From: Thaumarchaeota archaeon CSP1-1
GTDB taxonomy: Archaea > Thermoproteota > Nitrososphaeria > Nitrososphaerales > Nitrosopumilaceae
Assembly (NCBI GenBank): GCA_001443365.1
Contig: LDXL01000007.1
Location: 62,001-126,000, forward strand
DNA length: 64,000 bases
Reading direction: 5' to 3'
The position numbers and the translations under genes are program-made. Position 1 is the stretch's first letter; the number at the start of each line of letters is the position of its first letter. Below the pieces are notes generated by a model. The model was not told the origin of the DNA. It saw only the letters and a list, made by a program, of their open reading frames with translations, and made no database searches. Below, in pieces: positions 51,588 to 59,567 of this stretch.

Positions 51588-52553
51588 TTGGATGAGTATT
51601 TTATGGAATTAATGGGTAGAGGATTTCGTCAAATAATGCAAGAATCCCCGCTGTATTTTCAAATACTTCTCAAATTTGCTGGTTACAAACTTTTCAATAG
51701 ACGTAGTCCACTTTATGGTTCAGCAGATATAATCAATGTATGTAACCTTCATTGTGATCATTGTTACTGGTGGCTAAATAGAAAAGAAAACGAGGAACTT
51801 ACTGTAGAACAATGGAAAAAAATAATTGATGAAAAATTCAAAAAACAACACGTTTTCATAGTGACTCTTGTTGGTGGCGAACCTATGATGAGACCTGAAG
51901 TTGTAGAATTGTTTGTTAAAGAATTTCCCAAAAGAGCATGTGTGGTAACAAATGGAACCTACCCTATTCCAAATCTCAAGGACATTTACTTTTATTGGAT
52001 TTCTATAGATGGTACAGAAAAAATCCATAATAATATACGCGGTGATGGGACTTGGGCAAAGACTAGAAAAAATGTTATTGATTATGTAGAAAAAAATGGA
52101 GAAAAGGCCTGGAAAGATATCTGGATAACGATGACTATCAACTCAAGAAACTACATGACTGTCAAACAAGTAATCGAGGAATGGTATGACTATTCTAATA
52201 AAATTGGATTTCAATTTCATACCCCATTTATGAAAGGTGATCCATTATGGCTTCCCTTTGGAGAAAAAAGATCTAAGGTGGTTGATGATATAATTACTAT
52301 GCAAGAAAATGGGTATAAAGATTACATTATCAATCCAAAAAGTCAACTGGAAATAATGAAAAAAAGTTGGGGGGGAAAAGGAACAACACCAATTGATTGT
52401 CCAACATGGGCTATTCTATCAGTTGATCATATGGGAAGAGAAAAAAGTCCTTGCTGTATTGGAAGTGCTGAAAATAACTCTATGAAACCAAGATGTGAAG
52501 AATGTGGTCTTGGTTGTTATTCGGTACTAATTGGATATGGAATGAAGGGTTAG
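51588..52553 (+). CDS. Radical SAM protein (MoaA/PqqE/HpnH-like), function unknown
   Basis: 321 residues. The radical SAM motif C-x3-C-x2-C is in INVCNLHCDHCYWWLN, about 50 residues in. LVGGEPMMRPEVVEL follows, typical of MoaA/PqqE/HpnH. A second cysteine-rich region ends the protein (SPCCIGSAEN; RCEECGLGC), a short SPASM-like auxiliary cluster site. No peptide substrate or partner gene lies close by. The start is TTG 51588; ATG 51603 is in frame. Confidence 0.82.
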   Translation: MDEYFMELMGRGFRQIMQESPLYFQILLKFAGYKLFNRRSPLYGSADIINVCNLHCDHCYWWLNRKENEELTVEQWKKIIDEKFKKQHVFIVTLVGGEPMMRPEVVELFVKEFPKRACVVTNGTYPIPNLKDIYFYWISIDGTEKIHNNIRGDGTWAKTRKNVIDYVEKNGEKAWKDIWITMTINSRNYMTVKQVIEEWYDYSNKIGFQFHTPFMKGDPLWLPFGEKRSKVVDDIITMQENGYKDYIINPKSQLEIMKKSWGGKGTTPIDCPTWAILSVDHMGREKSPCCIGSAENNSMKPRCEECGLGCYSVLIGYGMKG

Positions 52554-52762
52554 GTAGTTAGCTCGGGTTTTAATGTCCATACAATAGCTAAAATGACAAA
52601 GGGTACTGATATCATTCCTGTAATCTCAAGGATAATTAGTAACTGAGTCTGAGCTGCTTCAGACGGAGCAGTTAGAATCCATGGTAATGGAAGCGTGATT
52701 ACAAACCAGATAATAGAAAGTAAAGCAATTATCTCGACTTTTTTCTTTGTACGTGGTTTCAT
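52550..52762 (-). CDS. Small two-helix membrane protein, function unknown
   Basis: 70 residues with hydrophobic spans at about 9-28 and 37-65. Not recognised. Its end overlaps the radical SAM gene by 4 bp. Confidence 0.55.
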   Translation of the reverse strand: MKPRTKKKVEIIALLSIIWFVITLPLPWILTAPSEAAQTQLLIILEITGMISVPFVILAIVWTLKPELTT

Positions 52763-52851
52763 AATTCCTTACTCCTTTACTCTATTAATTTTGTTTCTAT
52801 TCGAATCATTTGAAGAGGTATCTTCAATTAATTTTCATAATTCCTAAAATG

Positions 52852-53292
52852 TTAAAATTTTACTCCAAATGTCCAGCGCCGATTTATTATGAAATTAATA
52901 GCTCCCGCAATGCATATTGAGATTAAAGCGGCTAACATGTAGTAAATAGTCAATGATTCAACAAGGACATAAATCGAGCCCAGTTGAACTGCCATTCCCA
53001 ACATACTAACACTAACAAATTTAACATACATTACTATTATTCTCTGAGAATCTATTGAATCTATAAATGTCCAAAATTTATTTAAAACAAAATTAGAAGT
53101 AATTGAAACTGAAATTGCTAATGCATAGGATAGAAAATACCATAAACCAACATATTCCGTTAGATAATAAAGAAGCCCCAGATTAACAAGAACCCCACTA
53201 GCTCCTACAGCGTAATACTTTGCAGCATGTTTTGCGAAAAGCGATAATCTACTTCTTTTATCCTGATCTCGTAATGTCATTAGCTTTCCCAA
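52852..53292 (-). CDS. GtrA family membrane protein
   Basis: 146 residues with four membrane helices, e.g. AVGASGVLVNLGLLYYLTEY and FLSYALAISVSITSNFVLNK, and the family end FIINRRWTF. GtrA proteins flip or supply lipid-linked sugars for glycosylation of cell-surface molecules. No glycosyltransferase lies next to it here. The plus-strand RNA candidate lies upstream of its 5' end. Confidence 0.85.
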   Translation of the reverse strand: MGKLMTLRDQDKRSRLSLFAKHAAKYYAVGASGVLVNLGLLYYLTEYVGLWYFLSYALAISVSITSNFVLNKFWTFIDSIDSQRIIVMYVKFVSVSMLGMAVQLGSIYVLVESLTIYYMLAALISICIAGAINFIINRRWTFGVKF

Positions 53293-53463
53293 GTTAAGAT
53301 GTTACTAATAAGTAAAATCCTGAACTCTATCTGAATCATTTAATTTTAAAATTTTACAAGGTTTTTTCCATTGAAAAATAACATAGCCTCAAAAAATTTA
53401 TAATTAACCAATAATAATTGTAAAAATTATAATAAAATCTTAAATAGTTTAAATTCATATACT

Positions 53464-53596
53464 AATTGATGCGAAAGGATGCAAATCCTATCGATTAAAA
53501 CCGCGTGGCTCCGCAGAACATAAAGTGAATGTCAAAGGTCTTGATGACTAGACAAAGAGAGGAAATCTCTCAAAGTTCTGCATAGGGAGTCACGCC
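53464..53596 (+). ncRNA. Candidate structured noncoding RNA, unassigned
   Basis: About 133 nt with strong helices. Hairpin 1: AATTGAT (53464-53470) pairs with ATCGATT (53490-53496); inside it GGAT/ATCC closes a GCAA tetraloop (GNRA type), with GCGAAA bulged on the 5' side. A long second helix: GCGTGGCTCC (53503-53512) with GGAGTCACGC (53586-53595), continued by GCAGAAC (53513-53519) with GTTCTGC (53575-53581). Inside is GAGAG-loop-CTCTC (53557-53571). AT-rich TATA candidates lie at 53440-53456 and a T-rich stretch follows. The GNRA loop exists only on the plus strand. The region has no usable coding frame and interrupts very AT-rich surroundings. Confidence 0.65.
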
Positions 53597-53604
53597 ATTT
53601 CTAT

Positions 53605-54042
53605 TTATTGTTTAATAATGTCAACTGAAACTGGTCCTAGAAGATTACCATTTGGATCTATAGTAATTTTAACTTCTTGCTTTTGAGTAATTATGATTCC
53701 AACATTACCAGAATATTTCCAAGTATAGTAGGTTGAAAAACCAGTTTCATGAGGAGTTCCCTTTAAAATGAAATTCTCTAAATAACGAATCGATTCACCA
53801 TTCAATGAAATAGTCAAAATTTGTGGACTGTCCCCATTAGGCACAAATCGGTATGCATATGTTCCTTCTTCTATTTCAAATGAATCAGTAAAAATCCCAC
53901 CTTCATAATTTTCCGGATTGGCTAGTGTCACATGAAAAATACTATTCTTATCCTCAATTTCTCCATTTTGAGTCCCAAAAAATCCAATCGCTACAGCTAT
54001 TCCAACTGCAATAGCAATATAGCCTCCAAATTTTGCCTTCAT
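53605..54042 (-). CDS. Membrane-anchored extracellular protein, function unknown
   Basis: 145 residues with an N-terminal membrane helix (IAIAVGIAVAIGFFG, about 9-23) and an external beta-rich domain (EIEEGTYAYRFVPNGDSPQI; FSTYYTWKYSGNVGIIITQ). Not recognised. Its end is 9 bp past the RNA candidate on the opposite strand. Confidence 0.65.
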   Translation of the reverse strand: MKAKFGGYIAIAVGIAVAIGFFGTQNGEIEDKNSIFHVTLANPENYEGGIFTDSFEIEEGTYAYRFVPNGDSPQILTISLNGESIRYLENFILKGTPHETGFSTYYTWKYSGNVGIIITQKQEVKITIDPNGNLLGPVSVDIIKQ

Positions 54043-54202
54043 AGAAAAATCTGATAAAAACGAAAATAAAAAAATTTCTTAAAGTGATTTTTTTGAAAAT
54101 TCTAATATGTTTTCTTTTTCATAAATCTCTACTTTCATGTTTTGGAATCAAATTTTCATTTAGAAGAAATATTTAAATACTGACACTCTAAGTTAGCGTA
54201 AA

Positions 54203-54304
54203 ATGCAAAAATGTCCCCTTTGCGGCGAAACGCTCAGTAACGAGTCTGGAATGCATAGTCATATACGAAAAATTCATCCTCAGCGAACTATTCAGAATAT
54301 CTAG
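54203..54304 (+). CDS. 33-residue C2H2 zinc-finger protein
   Basis: Small frame with a single zinc finger, CPLCGETLSNESGMHSHI then RKIH: C4-x2-C7-x12-H20-x4-H25, a classical C2H2 spacing. Nothing else in the protein. Such mini-proteins occur in archaea and may bind DNA or RNA or stabilise partners. Confidence 0.65.
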   Translation: MQKCPLCGETLSNESGMHSHIRKIHPQRTIQNI

Positions 54305-54408
54305 ATTTTAGTATAGACGTTTTTTCCTATTTCTTGTCAGAGAAATTTCATTAACTGTTAATCAAAATTCACATCTTGAATTAAAAATCAATTATTCAAG
54401 CATATCGC

Positions 54409-55056
54409 ATGTCAAATTTCCAAAACAAGTGGTCAAAGCCAGTAAGCCCAGGAATAACTGAAAGAATTAATGAAGCAGTTAAACCAAAAGGTGCCTTAAA
54501 ACCTCGAGTAGAAATGGCAGTTAAAAGACTACAAGGTCAGATATCAAAATTAGATAATATGCTTACAAAATTAAAACAAAGAGATGAAAAGATTTTCAAT
54601 AGAATCGTTATTGCGACTCAACAACATGATACTCATAGCTCAAAAGTCCTATCAAATGAACTGGCAGAGGTAAGAAAGGTTAGTAGGGTTCTTGGAAATG
54701 CAAGAATGGCCTTAGAACAAATTGAACTCAGATTAACAACATTTCATGACCTTGGTGATACTGTCGTAACTATAATGCCAACCATAGGTCTAATGAGGAG
54801 TCTTAAATCATCACTTGTAAAGTTCATGCCAGAGGCAGATCAAGAAGTAAACAGAATGACAGAAATGCTGGGTGGATTAATGACAGATACTTTCTCAGGT
54901 GATTCCTCATTTGGTATTGAGCCATCCACAAGTGCAGAATCTGACAAGATTTTACAAGAAGCAGCTGCAGTTGCCGAGACAGCTGTGGGTGAAAAATTCC
55001 CTTCAATGCCAGTAGAGCAGGCATCTCCATCATCTACGACTACACGATACATGTAG
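54409..55056 (+). CDS. cdvB: ESCRT-III-like cell-division protein CdvB paralogue
   Basis: 215 residues of the Snf7/ESCRT-III fold. The basic helix 1/2 hairpin (KPRVEMAVKRLQGQISKLDN; MLTKLKQRDEKIFNRIVIAT) continues into further helices (ARMALEQIELRLTTFHDLGD) and an acidic C-terminal helix (LQEAAAVAETAVGEKF). The C terminus lacks the winged-helix that in CdvB of crenarchaea binds CdvA, so it resembles the shorter CdvB paralogues. It forms filaments for membrane constriction during division. Vps4-like CdvC and CdvA are not in the window. Confidence 0.88.
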   Translation: MSNFQNKWSKPVSPGITERINEAVKPKGALKPRVEMAVKRLQGQISKLDNMLTKLKQRDEKIFNRIVIATQQHDTHSSKVLSNELAEVRKVSRVLGNARMALEQIELRLTTFHDLGDTVVTIMPTIGLMRSLKSSLVKFMPEADQEVNRMTEMLGGLMTDTFSGDSSFGIEPSTSAESDKILQEAAAVAETAVGEKFPSMPVEQASPSSTTTRYM

Positions 55057-55101
55057 TTATTTGAAACATCTTTTCAAATAGAAAATAAATTCAAAAAATT
55101 G

Positions 55102-55647
55102 TTAAGACTCTTTTCGGGATTCTTTAAAGTTCTTGATTTTTTCGCCTTCGATATTTATAATAGAATCAATACCTGAAAGTTTACCTCGTAAATTGTTAAT
55201 CAACGAACCAACATTATCTGCCTCGTTTTCAACTGAACTTCTTTTCCTAGTTAGATTCTGAATTCCCTGATTTTCTTCCTCAATATACTCACTAACCTTC
55301 ATGAGTTTTTCTTTCAGATTCTTAATATCTACAGATTCATCTTCAATTTCTTTTTCTAGATTTGTGCGTTTATCCTTGAGATTTTTAATCATTAGGCCGA
55401 CAAAGTCAATTGCCTCTTCTAATTTCACACGTTTATCCTTTAAAGCTCTAATTCCAATCTGGCCTTCAGACTGTGATGATGTTTGTGTTTGGGATCTGTT
55501 TTCAGATGGTGGAGGTATTCTAGATTCAGGTTCTGAAATAATCTCTTCAGGATGATATTTTCTTTCCTCAACTGGTTTCTCTTCTACCATTTCTGAACCG
55601 CCAGATTCTCCATATTCTTCCTTCTTTTTTCTGAATTTCTCAAACAT
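55102..55647 (-). CDS. Coiled-coil protein with five 21-residue repeats
   Basis: 181 residues from ATG 55647. The N-terminal half is charged and disordered-like (EKFRKKKEEYGESGGSE, Pro/Ser/Gln stretch). The C-terminal half is five and a half tandem repeats of exactly 21 residues, each starting I(K/R/Q/N)(N/A)L, e.g. IKNLKDKRTNLEKEIEDESV and IQNLTRKRSSVENEADNVGS. 21 = 3 heptads, so it forms one long regular coil. Convergent with the cdvB paralogue, 45 bp away. The frame from 55737 is not favoured (it includes a hydrophobic stretch unlike the rest). Confidence 0.7.
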   Translation of the reverse strand: MFEKFRKKKEEYGESGGSEMVEEKPVEERKYHPEEIISEPESRIPPPSENRSQTQTSSQSEGQIGIRALKDKRVKLEEAIDFVGLMIKNLKDKRTNLEKEIEDESVDIKNLKEKLMKVSEYIEEENQGIQNLTRKRSSVENEADNVGSLINNLRGKLSGIDSIINIEGEKIKNFKESRKES

Positions 55648-55802
55648 TATGACTAGAATTGGTGTGTACAGTATCGAATAAAAAGTTAGAGATATGAGAA
55701 GCTGACAATTAGCTTTCTTACTGTAGCCACCTTCCAAGGTTTTGAATCTTTACCCCGCACCAAAAAATCATCAAAATAGCGCTTTATTGGGAGTGAAACA
55801 TC

Positions 55803-55824
55803 CGTTCCGCTAGGCGTTCCGCTA
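55803..55824. repeat. Direct repeat CGTTCCGCTA x2 upstream of the winged-helix operon
   Basis: CGTTCCGCTA at 55803-55812 and 55815-55824, 12 bp period. It lies 49 bp upstream of the ATG at 55873. A binding site for a regulator, possibly the winged-helix protein itself, is possible. Confidence 0.4.
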
Positions 55825-55872
55825 TAAGGTTTCAGAATGTCCCTCATTAATCAAGCATGATTATACTATACC

Positions 55873-56160
55873 ATGTCAAAACAACAATACAGATCCGAAA
55901 TGGGCATCATGGGAGATATCCTTGGTGTTACTATGGATGGTGGACGAAGTGGAGTCATTGTCTCTGCAATATCCAGAAAGGCTAACCTTTCTCACTATGC
56001 CGTACTTGACAAATGTGAGAAGTTAGTAACTGCAGGATTAGTAGATTCAGTAAAGAACGACAGGAATAGAGTTTATTTGATGACCGAAAAGGGAGTCAGA
56101 TTTTTCCAGGAGTTCCAGAGATTCCAGTCCCTCGTTGAATCCATGAATCTAAGGTATTAG
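55873..56160 (+). CDS. Winged-helix DNA-binding protein
   Basis: 95 residues, the thaumarchaeal winged-helix type: GVIVSAISRKANLSHYAVLD (helix-turn-helix), KLVTAGLVDSVKNDRNRVYL (recognition and wing), then EKGVRFFQEFQRFQSL. Probably a dimeric regulator. Stop lies 3 bp before the membrane winged-helix gene, so cotranscribed. Confidence 0.82.
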   Translation: MSKQQYRSEMGIMGDILGVTMDGGRSGVIVSAISRKANLSHYAVLDKCEKLVTAGLVDSVKNDRNRVYLMTEKGVRFFQEFQRFQSLVESMNLRY

Positions 56161-56163
56161 TCA

Positions 56164-57186
56164 ATGAACCCACAAGTGGTAGTGCCTTACTGGCAAGACC
56201 GCTCTCCAGAGGATGGAATACTTTTTGTAAGGACAAAAGGTATCCTGACAACGATGGTTAGAGCCACTCTTGTAGCAGTAGGGTTAATTGTAATGGCAAT
56301 ATCTATGCCGATTCAGAGTACTTTTGGTACCATAAGGACACTTGAACTTATAATATATCCAGATGGAACAACACATATCTCTTCTGAAATTTCAGCTGAC
56401 CCTTTAGAGCCAGACTTTGCTGTGAAGCTTTTTGGCACTATAATTGATAATTTTGTTGCACAGGATGAAAACGGTTTCTTACTTTCAGCAAACATTGAAG
56501 AGGATTCTGCTCTGGTAGAAACCCTTGGATCATCTACAATTTCTGTTAATTATGATATTCAGGACCTAGTATCTAAAGAAGGAAGAATTTGGTCATTTAA
56601 AATCGATTCACCAGTAGAGTATTCACTTTTAATGCCAAGCAATATTGTCATCGTCGGAATGAGTACCTATCCGCTAAATATGCAGATGATTAATGAACGC
56701 TCTCAGCTTTTATTGCCAAGTGGTCCAGTTGAGATAAACTACTTCTTTGGAGTATCCCAAATACCTCAAACCCCAACTCCTAACCCAGAACAAAATTCTG
56801 ATAATTCTATTTACTTTATTGGTGGAGGAATTGCTGCTGCTGGAGCAATTGCAGCAGTATTCATGAAACGATCAAAAGGTACAACAACTAAGAAAATAAC
56901 TGAAACTATTGTAAAACAAGAACAGATTACGGAAAAATCTCTAGATGTTGAAACTATTTTTGAGTTAAGACCAGAATTAAGAGATGATGATAAACAACTT
57001 GTTTCATTCATTTCTGCAAATGGAGGTCAAGCATACGAAAGCGAGCTTCGCAAAAAATTTCTTCAACCACGAACTACTATGTGGAGAGCAGTAAAGAGAT
57101 TAGAAAGATATGGAATCGTGGAAATTGATAAAAAAGAATTACAAAACTTGGTGAGGTTAAAGAAAAAATTGGAGGATGAGAACTGA
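56164..57186 (+). CDS. Membrane-associated winged-helix regulator
   Basis: 340 residues. The first membrane helix (about 34-50, VRATLVAVGLIVMAISM) is followed by an extracellular domain of about 160 residues (strands such as TIRTLELIIYPDGTTHISSE), then a second membrane helix (about 219-236, IYFIGGGIAAAGAIAAVF) and a cytosolic C-terminal winged-helix (YESELRKKFLQPRTTMWRAV, ERYGIVEIDKKELQNLV). This fits predicted membrane-associated transcription regulators. It may sense an external or membrane signal. It overlaps the next gene by ATGA coupling. Confidence 0.78.
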   Translation: MNPQVVVPYWQDRSPEDGILFVRTKGILTTMVRATLVAVGLIVMAISMPIQSTFGTIRTLELIIYPDGTTHISSEISADPLEPDFAVKLFGTIIDNFVAQDENGFLLSANIEEDSALVETLGSSTISVNYDIQDLVSKEGRIWSFKIDSPVEYSLLMPSNIVIVGMSTYPLNMQMINERSQLLLPSGPVEINYFFGVSQIPQTPTPNPEQNSDNSIYFIGGGIAAAGAIAAVFMKRSKGTTTKKITETIVKQEQITEKSLDVETIFELRPELRDDDKQLVSFISANGGQAYESELRKKFLQPRTTMWRAVKRLERYGIVEIDKKELQNLVRLKKKLEDEN

Positions 57187-58490
57187 TGAGAAAAAAGGTC
57201 ACTTCTATAGCTTTATTGGTTTTAGTAACCTCCATGATTATAGGCAGTATTCCTACCTATGTCTATGCAGATTCCCAATTTGACTCGTTAATCAGAATTG
57301 CCACACAGGCTAGAGATCAGCTTAGAATTCATTTATCAAAAGTTGATACTTCTCAAGAAATTAAAGAAAAATTTGAGTTAGGCTCTGCTGAGATTGAATC
57401 TCTCATCAAAGCGTCAAAAGATGAGAATATTCCTGCAGCAAGAGAGCACTTCCTTTCTGCCATGAAAATATTCAATGAAATAATTCAACAAATATCTGAA
57501 AGAACATCAACATCTGAAACAGCATTATCTGTATCCCAACCAGCAGAAGCACCAAGAATTTCAAACGAAATTGATAGATCAGAAAGATATATTGATCAAC
57601 TAAAAAGTATTTCTGACAAAAATGGATTTGAGATTGATTTTAGCCATGCCTATGAATTAATTGATATAGCAAGAAATCAACTCGGAGAAGGTAATTCTGA
57701 AGCAGCAAATTCTACAATTGAGGTGATAAAACGTTCAATTAGTGAGCTCAATGAAACGCTCAGAGAAAAAACTAGACAATATACAACTGATCGTGCAAAA
57801 ACCTTAGCTGAAAAATATCTTGAAGATTTAGATATACTCATTGCAGAAGCAGAAGAGATAGGAGTCTCTCAAGAAACCCTTGCCAAATTAGTTGAAATCA
57901 AGGAACATTTGAATTCAGCTTCTGATTCTTCTGACGTCGACCAAATTATCAATGAGCTTAGACACCTAATTTCAGCTAAACAAGATTTTGAAGATACAAA
58001 AATAGAGAGACTAAAATCTAGAGTTAACCAACTCGAATCAAAAATAGTTCAGCTCTCAAATTATCCTTATAAGATTCCAGAATTAGGTAAAGCACAAGAT
58101 ATGCTTTTAGATCTAACGGTTCTCATTTCTGGGGGAAGTTATAATGAAGCAGTACGAGTATTAAACTCCCTTAATGATTTAATTAATGAAATTGAATACT
58201 CCATAAGCCAAAGAGATGAAGAAATAACTGCAAATGAAGAAGATTCATCTTCATCCCTTGATGATTCAAAAACAGAGAGAATCAAGATTAAAATTCAGAG
58301 ATTAGAAACTGCGATAAACAAGCTAGCTGAAGAGGTTGGGAAAAATGCTGCCGCCAAACGATGGCTAGATAATGCGTTATCATTATTAGAAAATGCAAGG
58401 AAGCATGTGGATGATTCACCTGATGAATCTTTGAAAATTATTACGAGTATAGAACAGATTATCAAGAGAATACAAAATACCATTCAATAA
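57186..58490 (+). CDS. Secreted protein of helical repeats, function unknown
   Basis: 434 residues. Signal peptide (TSIALLVLVTSMIIGSIPTY). The mature part has five similar helical modules of about 60-75 residues, each a helix, a GNxxEA or EA(A/V)R-type turn and another helix, e.g. LGEGNSEAANSTIEVIKRSI, SGGSYNEAVRVLNSLNDLIN and SPDESLKIITSIEQIIKRIQ. This resembles tandem TPR-like or bundle repeats used for binding. ATGA coupling with the regulator upstream strongly suggests a shared function, for example as a ligand or periplasm-like sensor partner. Confidence 0.75.
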   Translation: MRKKVTSIALLVLVTSMIIGSIPTYVYADSQFDSLIRIATQARDQLRIHLSKVDTSQEIKEKFELGSAEIESLIKASKDENIPAAREHFLSAMKIFNEIIQQISERTSTSETALSVSQPAEAPRISNEIDRSERYIDQLKSISDKNGFEIDFSHAYELIDIARNQLGEGNSEAANSTIEVIKRSISELNETLREKTRQYTTDRAKTLAEKYLEDLDILIAEAEEIGVSQETLAKLVEIKEHLNSASDSSDVDQIINELRHLISAKQDFEDTKIERLKSRVNQLESKIVQLSNYPYKIPELGKAQDMLLDLTVLISGGSYNEAVRVLNSLNDLINEIEYSISQRDEEITANEEDSSSSLDDSKTERIKIKIQRLETAINKLAEEVGKNAAAKRWLDNALSLLENARKHVDDSPDESLKIITSIEQIIKRIQNTIQ

Positions 58491-58509
58491 CTTCATATAC
58501 ATTTTCAAG

Positions 58510-58719
58510 ATGAAGTCTGGTTACATGGCTTCAAAACAAATCACTGTAGGGGTAGGAATTCCAATGATAGTTGTGGGTGCCTTGATTGCACTATTGTGGG
58601 CCCCTGTCGAAGTAGAATTAGGCGAAACTGTAGAGTTTGTTGGAAGCCTAATTGGTATTTTGGGAGTGGTATTCTTTATTGCTGGACTATTTTACACAAA
58701 AGAGCCTGTATTACAATAA
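58510..58719 (+). CDS. Small two-helix membrane protein, function unknown
   Basis: 69 residues with membrane helices at about 9-27 and 39-61. Twenty bp after the secreted helical protein on the same strand, so perhaps the last gene of that operon. No family recognised. ATG 58525 is a possible later start. Confidence 0.6.
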   Translation: MKSGYMASKQITVGVGIPMIVVGALIALLWAPVEVELGETVEFVGSLIGILGVVFFIAGLFYTKEPVLQ

Positions 58720-58783
58720 AAAATTCATTATAATTTGAATCAAATATCATCGATTAAATATAAACTTGAATTAGATCATCCAC

Positions 58784-59497
58784 TTGAAAGTTAGATTATT
58801 TGAAATATTCACATCTGTTGAAGGTGAGGGAATTCTATTTGGAACAAAAACTCTTTTTGTAAGATTAGCTGGGTGCCCATTTACTTGTTTTTACTGTGAT
58901 ACCCTAGATTCCCTTCCAATGGATTCTGGTAACGAATACTCTATACGAGAAGCATGTAATTTGATAGATGAAAAATTAGAAGATAACACCTACAAAGTGA
59001 ACTTTACAGGAGGAGAGCCTCTTGTTCAATCTGAAGGCATCTTAGAAATGGCAAAACACGTAAAATCTAAGAATATTCCTACCTATCTAGAATCATCTTG
59101 TTATGATTCAGAAAAATTTTCTAAGGTACTTCCATTCATTGATTATATTAAAATTGAATTTAAGACTCCAGATGCTAAATTTGTTGATTCAAAACATTAT
59201 TCAAAATTAATCGGGAATGCTTTAGAATGTCTAAAAGCTTCAGTGGCATCAAAAAAGATCACTTACATCAAAATCGTAGTTAGTTCAAAAACTGAATTAG
59301 AAAATTTCAAAGAACTACTTGACAAGATCTTTAACAAAGTTTCAAAAGATAACCTTGCTGGATTTATTATTCAACCTACATATGGTATTGCTGAGCCTAG
59401 TTTGGAAAAACTATTGAAATTATATGATCTTGTTTTTCCTTTTTATAATGAAGTAAGAGTTGTTCCTCAGCTGCACAAATTCATTGGTGCTCCATGA
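58784..59497 (+). CDS. queE: 7-carboxy-7-deazaguanine synthase (QueE)
   Basis: Radical SAM enzyme turning 6-carboxytetrahydropterin into 7-carboxy-7-deazaguanine, for preQ0 and archaeosine in archaea. 237 residues, start TTG 58784 with AAATATAAAC about 26 bp upstream. The N terminus EIFTSVEGEGILFGT and the cluster motif C31-x3-C35-x2-C38 (GCPFTCFYCDT) are typical; then VNFTGGEPLVQ follows. folE and queC lie next in the window. Confidence 0.92.
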   Translation: MKVRLFEIFTSVEGEGILFGTKTLFVRLAGCPFTCFYCDTLDSLPMDSGNEYSIREACNLIDEKLEDNTYKVNFTGGEPLVQSEGILEMAKHVKSKNIPTYLESSCYDSEKFSKVLPFIDYIKIEFKTPDAKFVDSKHYSKLIGNALECLKASVASKKITYIKIVVSSKTELENFKELLDKIFNKVSKDNLAGFIIQPTYGIAEPSLEKLLKLYDLVFPFYNEVRVVPQLHKFIGAP

Positions 59498-59567
59498 TAA
59501 ACTAGTGGCAATATCAAAATTTAGGTAAAACTTTCAAATATGAGAACGATTTCTTCTTCTTGTACAC

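Noticed and set aside
53464-53500. c-di-GMP-I (GEMM) riboswitch
   Set aside because: Only the CGAAAG...GCAAA-like letters agree; the consensus pairing and the second half are absent, and no c-di-GMP genes are nearby.
53531-53553. A C/D box guide RNA, from the TGATGA at 53542
   Set aside because: No D box (CTGA) at the expected distance; the region pairs within a larger structure.
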